Both the position numbers and the translations under genes were made by a program. From positions 1 to 8,238 of the forward strand of contig CALALM010000498.1 in NCBI GenBank assembly GCA_937925565.1: a stretch of 8,238 bases of DNA. Direction: 5' to 3'. This DNA is from an uncultured Centipeda sp. (GTDB taxonomy: Bacteria; Bacillota; Negativicutes; Selenomonadales; Selenomonadaceae). Position 1 is the first letter of the stretch, and each line of letters opens with the position of its first letter. Under the pieces are notes generated by a model. The model was given only the letters and a program-made list of their open reading frames with translations. It had not been told where the DNA came from and ran no database searches. Shown piece by piece: positions 1-6,952 of this stretch.

Positions 1-100
1 GCAGCCCATTGACAAAGCGGCGTGACATACGATTAAGCTCCCGCTGGTACATCCGATCAAACGTCGGTGTCATGACCGCCGTTTCTTCAATCGGTTTCAT
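1..100 (-). CDS. Unidentified protein, 5' end only (cut by window edge)
   Basis: An open frame starts with ATG at 100 and runs off the window with no stop, giving 33 codons. It begins [20 protein letters not shown] and continues with a basic, arginine-rich stretch. The ATG lies inside the last codons of era and overlaps it by 14 bp, in a different frame. A GGGAG sequence about 10 bases upstream is an acceptable ribosome binding site. ATG codons at 73 and 52 are alternative starts. The tight overlap suggests it is the next gene of the same operon. I do not recognise the family. It does not look like RecO, which often follows era in Firmicutes. The fragment is too short to exclude a spurious frame. 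Confidence 0.5.
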   Translation of the reverse strand, partial: MKPIEETAVMTPTFDRMYQRELNRMSRRFVNGL

Positions 101-983
101 AAAAACCAAACTCCCGCAGGGCATTTGCCCGATTGCGCCAATCCTTGCGCGTCTTGACCCAGAGGTCAAGATAGACCTTCGCCCCAAGCAGAGTCTCCAC
201 GTCCGCACGCGCACGCTGTCCGATCGTTCGGAGGAGCGCGCCGCGCGCGCCGATCACAATGCCCTTCTGGGATTCGCGTTCGACATAGATCACGGCGCGG
301 ATGTAGACATCGCCCTTCGGACGCGTCGTCATCTCCTCGATGTCGACGGCAACCGCGTGCGGGATCTCGTCACGCGTCAGCTCGAGCACCTTTTCGCGCA
401 CGAGTTCCGCGATGATGAGGCGCTCGGGCTGATCGGTCACCATGTCGGCGGGGTAGTACTGCGGACCCTCGGGCAGATGCTCTTTGATCTCCGCAAGAAG
501 CCCCTCCAGATTCTCCTCCTCACGTGCCGAGATCGGCACAATACCCGCGAAATCATACACCTTCGCATAGTTTGCAAGGATCGGCAGCACCTCTTCGCGC
601 GGGATGCAGTCCACCTTGTTCACGGCGAGCAGGACAGGTACACGGACAGACGCAAGCTGCCTCAGGATGTACTGCTCACCCGCCCCCGGTTTCTCCGTCA
701 CATCTACGACAAAGACGATGACATCGACGCCGTGGAGCGCCCCCTCCGTCGCCTTTGCCATATAGTCGCCGAGCTTGTGCTTCGGTTTGTGCACGCCCGG
801 GGTATCGAGAAAGATGATCTGCGCGTCCTCCTCGGTCAGGATGCAGAGGATGCGGCTACGCGTCGTCTGCGGCTTGTCGCTCATGATGGCGATCTTCTGC
901 CCGATCAGCGCGTTGATCAGCGTGGACTTGCCGACATTCGGTCGCCCGATTACGGCGGCGAATCCGGATTTATGTGTACTCAT
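87..983 (-). CDS. era: GTPase Era
   Basis: Era is an essential GTPase that binds the 3' end of 16S rRNA and acts in 30S subunit maturation. The 298-residue product has the usual length and architecture. The G domain shows G1 GRPNVGKST (13-21), G3 DTPG (60-63), G4 NKVD (122-125) and G5 SAR (152-154). A C-terminal KH domain (about 200-280) follows. Its GxxG loop reads GARG (245-248) rather than the usual GKxG, although an arginine remains in the loop. The ATG at 983 overlaps the ybeY stop in an ATGA tetranucleotide, so translation is probably coupled. The gene follows phoH and ybeY, its usual partners. The dgkA and cdd genes that often sit between ybeY and era in other Firmicutes are absent. 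Family assignment is very secure. Confidence 0.97.
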   Translation of the reverse strand: MSTHKSGFAAVIGRPNVGKSTLINALIGQKIAIMSDKPQTTRSRILCILTEEDAQIIFLDTPGVHKPKHKLGDYMAKATEGALHGVDVIVFVVDVTEKPGAGEQYILRQLASVRVPVLLAVNKVDCIPREEVLPILANYAKVYDFAGIVPISAREEENLEGLLAEIKEHLPEGPQYYPADMVTDQPERLIIAELVREKVLELTRDEIPHAVAVDIEEMTTRPKGDVYIRAVIYVERESQKGIVIGARGALLRTIGQRARADVETLLGAKVYLDLWVKTRKDWRNRANALREFGFYETD

Positions 984-1441
984 CGCGCAATTCCCAGCTC
1001 CTCCATCACGTGTCGCTGCTCCTCCTCCATCTCGATGCGCTCCTCCTCCTCCATATGGTCATAGCCGAGAAGGTGCAGCATGCCGTGCACCGTGAGAAAA
1101 GAAAGCTCTCGCAGAGGGCTGTGCCCATACTCCTCTGCCTGCGCCTGCATGCGCTCAAGCGAGATGACGAGATCGCCAAGCACCTCGTTCCCCTCCCCGC
1201 CGACGATCTCCGGCTCCTCGCTCTCTGTGAGGGCAAAGGAGAGCACATCCGTCGGACGATCGACGCCGCGATACACACGATTGAGCACATGAATGTGAGC
1301 ATCGTCCGTCAGCGTTACGCTCACTTCGACATTCTCGGTTCCGTAGAAACGTCCGACCGTCTCAATCGCACGACGCACCGCTGCCTTATCCTCCTCGGAT
1401 ACCGCCAGCGTCTCCGGCTCCTGCCGAATCTCAATCTCCAT
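980..1441 (-). CDS. ybeY: Endoribonuclease YbeY (rRNA maturation factor)
   Basis: YbeY is a metal-dependent single-strand endoribonuclease involved in 16S rRNA 3'-end processing and ribosome quality control. The 153-residue product carries the family signature [11 protein letters not shown] (119-129), whose three histidines (119, 123, 129) bind zinc. It also has the conserved [16 protein letters not shown] region (54-69) and LGDLVIS (88-94). The C-terminus is rich in glutamate and methionine. I chose the ATG at 1441 because it matches the normal family N-terminus (MEIEI) and follows a G-rich ribosome binding site (AGCGGGGG). An upstream ATG at 1486 would add 15 residues of low-complexity basic sequence read from the end of phoH in another frame. 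The start overlaps the phoH stop by 11 bp and the stop overlaps the era start by 4 bp. Confidence 0.96.
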   Translation of the reverse strand: MEIEIRQEPETLAVSEEDKAAVRRAIETVGRFYGTENVEVSVTLTDDAHIHVLNRVYRGVDRPTDVLSFALTESEEPEIVGGEGNEVLGDLVISLERMQAQAEEYGHSPLRELSFLTVHGMLHLLGYDHMEEEERIEMEEEQRHVMEELGIAR

Positions 1442-2411
1442 GCGTGTGCCCCCGCTTTTTCTCCCATGCGCCGTACGCCTCGACAATACGTGTCACAACC
1501 TCATGACGAATGATGTCCACCGGCTCAAGCCGCACGATACCGACCCCCTTGACCCCCTTCAGGATCTGGCATGCCTGTTTCAGTCCCGAGACCGTGCCGC
1601 GCGGCAGATCAACCTGCTCAAGATCGCCCGTCACGACCATACGCGAACCGAAGCCCAGACGAGTGAGGAACATCTTCATCTGCGCACCGGTCGTATTCTG
1701 CGCTTCGTCGAGAATGATGAACGCATCCTCGAGCGTGCGTCCACGGATGTAGGCGAGCGGAGCCACCTCGATCAGCTGACGGCTCATGAGCTTTTGATAA
1801 CCTTCCGCGCCGAGAATGTCCTGCAGGGCATCGTAGAGCGGCCGCAGATAAGGATTGATCTTCTCCGTCAGATCACCGGGCAGAAACCCCAGATGCCCCC
1901 CCGCCTCTACAGCGGGACGTGTCAGGATGATGCGGCTCACCTCACGGTTACGGAGTGCAGCGACCGCCATTACGACCGCAAGATAGGTCTTGCCCGTACC
2001 CGCAGGTCCGACGCCAAGTGTCACCGCATTCCGACGAATCTTGGCGAGATAGTCGCGCTGACCGAGGGTTTTGGCGCGTATCTCCTTTCCCTTTGCCGTC
2101 ACGAGCAGCACATCGGAGAAGAGTGCGTGCAGCTCCTCCACCTGCCCCGCACGTACAAGCTGCGCCCCATAGCGCACCTCATGCGTCGTCAGATTCGCCC
2201 CCTGCCGCCGGTAGAAGAGAAGCTCCCGTACAAGCGCACGCACGGCGGTGACATCTTTCTCCACGCCCGTCACGACAAGTGCTGTTCCACGGCTCACCAT
2301 CTGACAGGAAAACGTTTCCTGCATCGCCAGGAGTAGGCTGTCGCGCTCTCCGAGAACAGCGTACGCCTCCTGCTGATCCCGGAACTCGATCGTATCCGTC
2401 GTCTCCTGCAA
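1431..2411 (-). CDS. phoH: PhoH family P-loop ATPase (PhoH/PhoL type), probable TTG start
   Basis: PhoH-like proteins are cytoplasmic ATPases related to the helicase-like P-loop group and are commonly found beside ybeY. Their exact role in RNA metabolism is unsettled. From the TTG at 2411 the product has 326 residues, within the usual length. An N-terminal KH-like region (about 5-70) precedes the ATPase domain. Visible motifs are Walker A GPAGTGKT (135-142), Walker [10 protein letters not shown] (231-239), [10 protein letters not shown] (262-271), and a C-terminal segment [20 protein letters not shown] (294-313). The commonly called start would be the ATG at 2426, giving 331 residues. That ATG has no ribosome binding site, while a perfect GGAGGT lies just after it, six bases before the TTG. 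I therefore prefer TTG. The gene follows the C39-like gene by 18 bases (3 if ATG is used) and overlaps ybeY. Confidence 0.93.
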   Translation of the reverse strand: MQETTDTIEFRDQQEAYAVLGERDSLLLAMQETFSCQMVSRGTALVVTGVEKDVTAVRALVRELLFYRRQGANLTTHEVRYGAQLVRAGQVEELHALFSDVLLVTAKGKEIRAKTLGQRDYLAKIRRNAVTLGVGPAGTGKTYLAVVMAVAALRNREVSRIILTRPAVEAGGHLGFLPGDLTEKINPYLRPLYDALQDILGAEGYQKLMSRQLIEVAPLAYIRGRTLEDAFIILDEAQNTTGAQMKMFLTRLGFGSRMVVTGDLEQVDLPRGTVSGLKQACQILKGVKGVGIVRLEPVDIIRHEVVTRIVEAYGAWEKKRGHTHGD

Positions 2412-2417
2412 AAACAA

Positions 2418-2423
2418 ACCTCC
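2418..2423 (-). promoter_or_regulatory. Shine-Dalgarno GGAGGT that decides the phoH start
   Basis: The hexamer GGAGGT is a perfect match to the 16S rRNA anti-Shine-Dalgarno. It sits six bases upstream of a TTG codon at 2411 that is in frame with phoH. It lies downstream of the in-frame ATG at 2426, so it cannot serve that ATG. The bases before the ATG hold no purine-rich site. This points to initiation at TTG. The spacing and sequence are seen directly; use of this start is inferred. Confidence 0.7.
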
Positions 2424-2429
2424 CATCCG

Positions 2430-3059
2430 TCAAATAAAGTATTCGATCGTATCGGCCGCCGTGCGTCGCGTCCGCTGATCGAAGAGCAGCACCGCCTCAC
2501 GGCTCTCCACCGCACCAAACGCGTAAAGCTCCCGCGTCTCACGATCGAAGCAGTCAAAGGGCACAATCCGGTTGTAGCTGTGCGGATGATCCGAGGTCAC
2601 TGTAATCCCTTCGCGCACGAACTCCGGTTCCGCCTCTGCAAGATAGTAGGGGTCAAAGAGATAGATATGATCCCCGTGCGCGCCCGTCAGAAGCGCATAA
2701 TGCTCCACCTCGTAGAAGAGCCGCACGACCGCAACACCGCCGCGCACAAGCGCATCATTGATATGACTGTGCGCACCGATGTATACCGTACGTCCCGAGA
2801 TATACTGACAGGTGAGCGGAAAATTTGTCGCGCGCGAGAAGCCCTCGAGCCAGTTCGCGAGATACATCATCGCCATGCGCGATGTCCCGGCCTTACACGC
2901 CGTTCCGTCCATCCCATAGCAGTCCAATGTGTAGAGCATGACGCTGCGGATGATCTCGGGCGGCACCTCCTTTCGCGGAAAGAGATAGCTCACCGCGTTG
3001 AGCAGCGCCGTCGGTCCACAGTCGTACTCCGACATCTGATAGCGCAGGGGAATCTTCAT
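2430..3059 (-). CDS. C39-like (papain-fold) cysteine peptidase family protein
   Basis: The 209-residue product starts MKIPLRYQMSEYDCGPTALL, the pattern of the catalytic cysteine region in peptidase family C39 and related papain-fold proteins (DCGPTAL, Cys14). A histidine in EVEHYALLTG (His120) and an acidic residue in YLFDPYY (Asp136) fall in the order and spacing expected for a Cys-His-Asp triad. There is no signal peptide and no membrane segment. No ABC transporter domain is attached, unlike bacteriocin-processing C39 exporters, so it is probably cytoplasmic with an unknown substrate. The ATG at 3059 overlaps the transporter stop in an ATGA tetranucleotide and has GGGGG just upstream. An upstream in-frame ATG at 3164 would add 35 cysteine-rich residues read from the transporter gene and is unlikely. 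Activity and role are not known. A non-peptidase papain-fold function (transamidase or amide hydrolase) is possible. Confidence 0.75.
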   Translation of the reverse strand: MKIPLRYQMSEYDCGPTALLNAVSYLFPRKEVPPEIIRSVMLYTLDCYGMDGTACKAGTSRMAMMYLANWLEGFSRATNFPLTCQYISGRTVYIGAHSHINDALVRGGVAVVRLFYEVEHYALLTGAHGDHIYLFDPYYLAEAEPEFVREGITVTSDHPHSYNRIVPFDCFDRETRELYAFGAVESREAVLLFDQRTRRTAADTIEYFI

Positions 3060-3958
3060 GTGTACCCCCATTTCCTCAAGAGATTCGGTGTCAGAATCGC
3101 CGCAATGACGAGAGCAATCCCAAAGATCTGCACAGCCACAAACTGCGTATCGAAGATCAGCCATGCAAAGATAATGCTTGCCACCGGCTCGATCGTCGCC
3201 GTAATCGCCGTCTCCTCTGATGTGAGCCGGCGTAGTCCCAAGTTAAATGCAAAGAAAGCGACAACCGTACCAAGTCCGATGATAATGAAGAGGTCGAGCC
3301 ACGTCCCCGCCGTAAAAAACATACGGACATCCACGATGGCATGGGTCAGCGGCAAAAGTGAAATACCGCCGATCAGCATGCAGACAGCGAGCAGGAAGAA
3401 ACGGTCAAAAAGACGCAGGAGATGCACCGGATAGATCATCGCAAAGGTGAACGTCACACCCGAGAGCAGACTCCACACGATACACGACATCGGCACGGAG
3501 AGGCGTCCGATGCCGCCCGTCACGAGGAGAAACCCCCCTGCCACAGCCGCAATAACCGTCCCCGCCTCCACCGCCGACGGCAGACGCCGATAGCGCACGG
3601 CAAAATAGAGGATCATCATCGCGGGACTCGTGTAGCCGATGACCGTGGTCGCAGCCGCATCGCCCTCTGCAATGCCCATAAAGTAGGTGAACTGGACGAT
3701 CATAATGCCGACGATCCCGTGAATGCCAAGCTGCACAATGAGACGCGGGTTTTTTCGCAGGGAGCGCACACCGCGCCGAAGACCGCCGCTCCACCACGCG
3801 AGCAGAAAGAAGAGTCCACTCGACAGGAAGAGCCGCACCTGTGTCAGTTCGATCGGAACATGATCGGACTGCGTGTAAAAATGCTGCGCTGCCGTCCCGC
3901 TTGCCGCCCACATCGTCCCTGCGAGGAGCACAAGCAGCACAGCGGAAAGATGCGACAT
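3056..3958 (-). CDS. EamA/DMT-superfamily transporter
   Basis: This 300-residue protein is almost wholly hydrophobic, with about ten predicted membrane segments (roughly 5-23, 38-57, 75-94, 102-121, 128-147, 157-177, 187-206, 219-240, 248-268 and 273-291). That is the duplicated five-helix EamA layout of drug/metabolite transporters. Family hallmarks are the WAASGTAAQHF region after helix 1, GYTSPAMMILYF in repeat 1, and TATIEPVASIIFAWLIF in repeat 2. Such proteins usually export amino acids, nucleosides or other small metabolites across the inner membrane. The substrate cannot be read from the sequence. The start overlaps the glmM stop by one base (TAATG) and follows a strong AGGGAGAGG site inside the end of glmM. 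The stop overlaps the next gene by 4 bp. Family assignment is secure; specificity is open. Confidence 0.92.
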   Translation of the reverse strand: MSHLSAVLLVLLAGTMWAASGTAAQHFYTQSDHVPIELTQVRLFLSSGLFFLLAWWSGGLRRGVRSLRKNPRLIVQLGIHGIVGIMIVQFTYFMGIAEGDAAATTVIGYTSPAMMILYFAVRYRRLPSAVEAGTVIAAVAGGFLLVTGGIGRLSVPMSCIVWSLLSGVTFTFAMIYPVHLLRLFDRFFLLAVCMLIGGISLLPLTHAIVDVRMFFTAGTWLDLFIIIGLGTVVAFFAFNLGLRRLTSEETAITATIEPVASIIFAWLIFDTQFVAVQIFGIALVIAAILTPNLLRKWGYT

Positions 3959-5313
3959 TACGCCTCTCCCTGTTCCCGCCTCACGACCTCCACGATCGTG
4001 CCGCAGACCTCTTCGAGCTGCGCCTGATCGCTGCCCTCCGCCATCACGCGGATGAGCGGCTCCGTGCCCGAGGGACGGACGAGCACACGCCCCTCGCTGC
4101 CCAGGATGCGCTCGCCCTCGGCGATCGCATCACGAATCGCGGGATTCTCCTCCCAGCCCGCCTTCGTCTTAACGCGTACATTCACGAGGAGCTGTGGATA
4201 GGTCGTCATCATCGCGTTCAGCTCCGATGCCTTTTTTCCGCTGCGACGCAGAGCCGCAAGCACCTGCAGCGCCGTGATGAGACCGTCTCCCGTCGTCGCA
4301 TGTTCGGCAAAGATGATGTGCCCCGACTGCTCGCCGCCGATGGCATAACCGTTCGCACGCATGGATTCGAGCACATAGCGGTCGCCGACCGCCGTCACCT
4401 CGACGCGTCCGCCGAGTGCCGCAATCGCCTTGTGGAAGCCGATGTTTGCCATCACCGTCGTCACCACCGTCTTGTGCGGCAACCGACCTGCGCGAATCAT
4501 CTCGGCAGCACAGGCGACGAGGATATGATCGCCGTCGATGAGCGCGCCCTTTTCATCGAGACAGAGGCAGCGATCCGCATCCCCATCATGTGCAATGCCG
4601 ATGTCCGCCCCGTGCTCGAGCACCGTACGCCGCAGGGATTCCAGATGTGTCGAGCCGCAGCCGTCGTTGATGTTCACCCCGTTCGGCAGCGCATGGATCA
4701 CCTTGACCTCGGCGCCAAGGCGGCGCAGCACCTTCGGCATCGCCTCGTAGGCGGCACCGTTCGCACAGTCAAGCACGATATTCATCCCGTCGAAGCGCTC
4801 CGTACACGTGCTCACCACATAATCGATGTACCGGTTGAGCAGGTCGTCGCGATACTCCACAATCCCGATTTCCTTGCCCGTCGGGCGCGCCGCATCGTCA
4901 TTCGTCTGCAAACGATGTACAAGCGCCTCGAGCTCATCCTCCACCGCGTCCGGCAGCTTATAGCCGTCCCCGCCGAAAAACTTGATCCCGTTGTCCGGGA
5001 ACGGATTGTGCGAGGCAGAGATAACGATGCCCGCCTTTGCCCTGTGCTCACGCGTGAGATAGGCGATCGCGGGCGTCGGAACGACCCCCGCAAGGAGCGC
5101 AATGCCGCCGGCGGAGCAGATCCCCGACGTCAGAGCCGCCTCGAACATCTCGCCCGAGATGCGCGTATCGCGCCCAATCAGGATGCGCGGACGCACATCG
5201 GACTGCGCGCCGAAGTAGAGCGTCGCCGCACGCCCAAGATGATAGGCGAGCTCCGGCGTCAGCTCCGTATTTGCCTCTCCGCGCACACCATCCGTACCAA
5301 AAAGTCTCACCAT
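3958..5313 (-). CDS. glmM: Phosphoglucosamine mutase GlmM
   Basis: GlmM converts glucosamine-6-phosphate to glucosamine-1-phosphate, the step leading to UDP-GlcNAc for peptidoglycan and other envelope polymers. The 451-residue product has full family length. The phosphorylated serine is Ser101 in ISASHNP. The Mg-binding loop DGDADR spans 243-248, the sugar-binding GEQSGH 327-332, and the C-terminal phosphate-binding loop RPSGTEPLIRV 413-423. The N-terminus MVRLFGTDGVRG is typical. The ATG at 5313 follows AGGGAG at a good distance. Upstream lies the only noticeable gap of the operon, a 40 bp AT-rich stretch that may hold a promoter. In Firmicutes glmM commonly follows cdaA and cdaR, and in some species GlmM binds and inhibits CdaA. 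A glmS gene, often downstream, is not present here. Confidence 0.98.
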   Translation of the reverse strand: MVRLFGTDGVRGEANTELTPELAYHLGRAATLYFGAQSDVRPRILIGRDTRISGEMFEAALTSGICSAGGIALLAGVVPTPAIAYLTREHRAKAGIVISASHNPFPDNGIKFFGGDGYKLPDAVEDELEALVHRLQTNDDAARPTGKEIGIVEYRDDLLNRYIDYVVSTCTERFDGMNIVLDCANGAAYEAMPKVLRRLGAEVKVIHALPNGVNINDGCGSTHLESLRRTVLEHGADIGIAHDGDADRCLCLDEKGALIDGDHILVACAAEMIRAGRLPHKTVVTTVMANIGFHKAIAALGGRVEVTAVGDRYVLESMRANGYAIGGEQSGHIIFAEHATTGDGLITALQVLAALRRSGKKASELNAMMTTYPQLLVNVRVKTKAGWEENPAIRDAIAEGERILGSEGRVLVRPSGTEPLIRVMAEGSDQAQLEEVCGTIVEVVRREQGEA

Positions 5314-5334
5314 GAACAGCTCCCTATGATTATG

Positions 5335-5363
5335 ATTATATTATCTCTATAATTTACTGTATC
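5335..5363 (-). promoter_or_regulatory. Possible internal sigma-70-type promoter before glmM
   Basis: On the minus strand a perfect TATAAT hexamer (5340-5335) lies 17 bases after GATACA (5363-5358), which matches the TTGACA consensus at only three of six positions. The surrounding 40 bp are strikingly AT-rich compared with the rest of the window. The start of transcription would fall near 5328, leaving a leader of about 15 bases before the glmM ATG. The weak -35 element overlaps the last codons of the oxidoreductase gene. It may allow glmM and downstream genes to be expressed separately from cdaA-ybbR. This is a low-confidence prediction from sequence alone. Confidence 0.3.
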
Positions 5364-6952
5364 TTATCCAAAAATGCAAGCACCGCTTTCAGACCGTCGA
5401 GCGACGCGCTCATGATACCGCCCGCATAGCCTGCACCCTCACCGATGGGATAAAGCCCTGCCGCAGAAACAGATTCCATTGTCACCGCATCTCGCACGAT
5501 ACGGCACGGCGCAGATGAACGCGACTCCACGCCCGTCAGGGGCACATCTGCCGCACCGAAGCCCGGTACACGCGTCTCCCAAAACGTGAGTGCGCGCGCA
5601 AGAGATGCTGCACATTCCGATGGAAGTATGGCGTGCAGATTGGCAATACGCACACCCGGCGCATAGGTCGGCGTCACGAAAAAATCACGTGTGCCCGTGC
5701 GCCCCGTAAGGAAATCCCCGACCGACTGCACAGGCGCGCGATAGTCGCCGCCACCAAGGCGGTAGGCACGCTCCTCAAGCGCCCGCTGAAAGGCAATGCC
5801 GCCGAGCACATCGCCGCCCCAGTCTGCGGGGCTCACCTGTACAAGCAGGGCGCTGTTCGCTGTGCCGGAATTCCGGTGATAGTTGCTCATCCCATTTGTC
5901 ACGAGACGCCCCCTCTCCGACGCTGCCGCGACCACCATGCCTCCAGGGCACATACAGAACGAATAGACGCCGCGTCCGCCCGTCTCATCGCGATACGTCA
6001 TCGCATAGTCCGCAGCCGGCAGATGTGGGCTGCCCGCTACACTGCCGTACTGCATGCGGTCGATGAATTCCTGCGGATGTTCGATGCGCACGCCGACGGC
6101 AAAGGATTTTGCCTCCATCACGACGCCCGCCGCACGGAGCATCGCATACGTGTCGCGCGCCGAGTGTCCGATGCCGAGAAATGCTGTCTCCGTCGGAATC
6201 CGCTCCGCGCCATTGACCACGATCGCCGCAATCCGTTCGGCACGCAGCTCCACCTCCGTCACCTGCGTGCCGAACCGCACCTCTCCGCCCATGCGGATGA
6301 TCTCCTCACGCAGATTTTTCACAACGGTACACAGGATGTCCGTCCCGATGTGCGGCTTCTGCAAATAGCGGATTTCCTCGGAGGCTCCCGCCGTGATAAA
6401 TGCCTCGATGATCTCACGCATGCGCGGATCACGGCTGCGCGCCGTCAGCTTTCCATCCGAAAAGGTCCCAGCTCCGCCCTCGCCGAACTGCACATTCGAC
6501 GCAGGATCAAGCACGCCCGTCTGCCAAAAACGTACGACATCCCTTGTACGCCTGTCCACATCCTGTCCGCGTTCGAGGACGAGCGGCGCAAGTCCTGCGC
6601 GTGCGAGTGTCCATGCGGCAAAGATCCCCGCGGGACCAAAACCGACCACGACGGGGCGGTTCTGAGGCAGTACACCCGTCTTCGGAATCAGCAGGGGCTC
6701 CTCGGTCGGCGCAGATATAACCTCCTTGTCCCGACGAAAGCGCGAGAGCACCGCATGCTCATTCTCCACAGCAGCATCCAGCACATAGACCCAAACGAGG
6801 GGCGCACCATGCCTGCGCCTCGCATCCAGAGCCTTATGAACAACAATCACCCCATGCACGGCACAGGGTGATACATTGAATCGCTCTGCCGCGATCTCTT
6901 TGAGCGACCGCACAGAATCATAGGGAACGCACAGATTCTTTACGCGAATCAT
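5354..6952 (-). CDS. NAD(P)/FAD-dependent oxidoreductase, COG2509 type
   Basis: This 532-residue flavoprotein belongs to the widespread but poorly characterised FAD-dependent dehydrogenase family represented by COG2509. An N-terminal alpha/beta domain (about 1-85) precedes the Rossmann FAD-binding motif VVVGFGPAGIFAA (101-113), with LERG (126-129) at the end of the second strand. Further family-like segments are NVQFGEGGAGTFSDGKLT (153-170), the cysteine motif FCMCPGG (332-338), and the C-terminal FAD contact GEGAGYAGGI (504-513). No signal peptide or membrane segment is visible, so it is probably cytoplasmic. The ATG at 6952 overlaps the ybbR stop in ATGA and follows AGGAGC at seven bases. 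Its substrate is unknown. The position between ybbR and glmM suggests co-expression with envelope precursor and c-di-AMP functions, but no direct role in them is established. Confidence 0.9.
   Translation of the reverse strand: MIRVKNLCVPYDSVRSLKEIAAERFNVSPCAVHGVIVVHKALDARRRHGAPLVWVYVLDAAVENEHAVLSRFRRDKEVISAPTEEPLLIPKTGVLPQNRPVVVGFGPAGIFAAWTLARAGLAPLVLERGQDVDRRTRDVVRFWQTGVLDPASNVQFGEGGAGTFSDGKLTARSRDPRMREIIEAFITAGASEEIRYLQKPHIGTDILCTVVKNLREEIIRMGGEVRFGTQVTEVELRAERIAAIVVNGAERIPTETAFLGIGHSARDTYAMLRAAGVVMEAKSFAVGVRIEHPQEFIDRMQYGSVAGSPHLPAADYAMTYRDETGGRGVYSFCMCPGGMVVAAASERGRLVTNGMSNYHRNSGTANSALLVQVSPADWGGDVLGGIAFQRALEERAYRLGGGDYRAPVQSVGDFLTGRTGTRDFFVTPTYAPGVRIANLHAILPSECAASLARALTFWETRVPGFGAADVPLTGVESRSSAPCRIVRDAVTMESVSAAGLYPIGEGAGYAGGIMSASLDGLKAVLAFLDKIQ

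Noticed and set aside
9..1064. Plus-strand open frame of 351 codons opposite era
   Set aside because: Antisense to era and part of ybeY, both with full motif sets. The translation shows no family features.
1442..1486. N-terminal extension of ybeY to an ATG at 1486
   Set aside because: The added basic residues come from the out-of-frame end of phoH. The canonical YbeY N-terminus begins at the ATG at 1441.
1542..1559. Tandem 9-bp repeat GACCCCCTT, and possible G-rich structure on the minus strand
   Set aside because: It encodes a KGVKGV segment that fits the usual hydrophobic strand region of PhoH. Only two G runs exist, so no quadruplex is supported.
1440..2336. Plus-strand open frame of 298 codons opposite phoH
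   Set aside because: Antisense to phoH, which has intact Walker motifs. There is no independent support.
3060..3164. N-terminal extension of the C39-like gene to an ATG at 3164
   Set aside because: The extra 35 residues are read from the transporter gene in another frame. They have odd Cys-rich composition, whereas the ATG at 3059 forms an ATGA overlap with a G-rich site upstream.
2430..3958. Bacteriocin maturation/export locus based on the C39-like domain
   Set aside because: There is no ABC transporter, no double-glycine precursor and no immunity gene nearby. The adjacent transporter is of EamA type.
3841..5352. Plus-strand open frame of 503 codons opposite glmM
   Set aside because: It is exactly antisense to glmM, whose motifs are complete. 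The translation is rich in Arg, His and Ala with no recognisable domain, as expected from the complement of GC-rich codons.
5633..6871. Plus-strand open frame of 412 codons opposite the FAD oxidoreductase gene
   Set aside because: Antisense shadow of a well-supported flavoprotein. It has His/Arg-rich composition and no domain or ribosome binding site of note.
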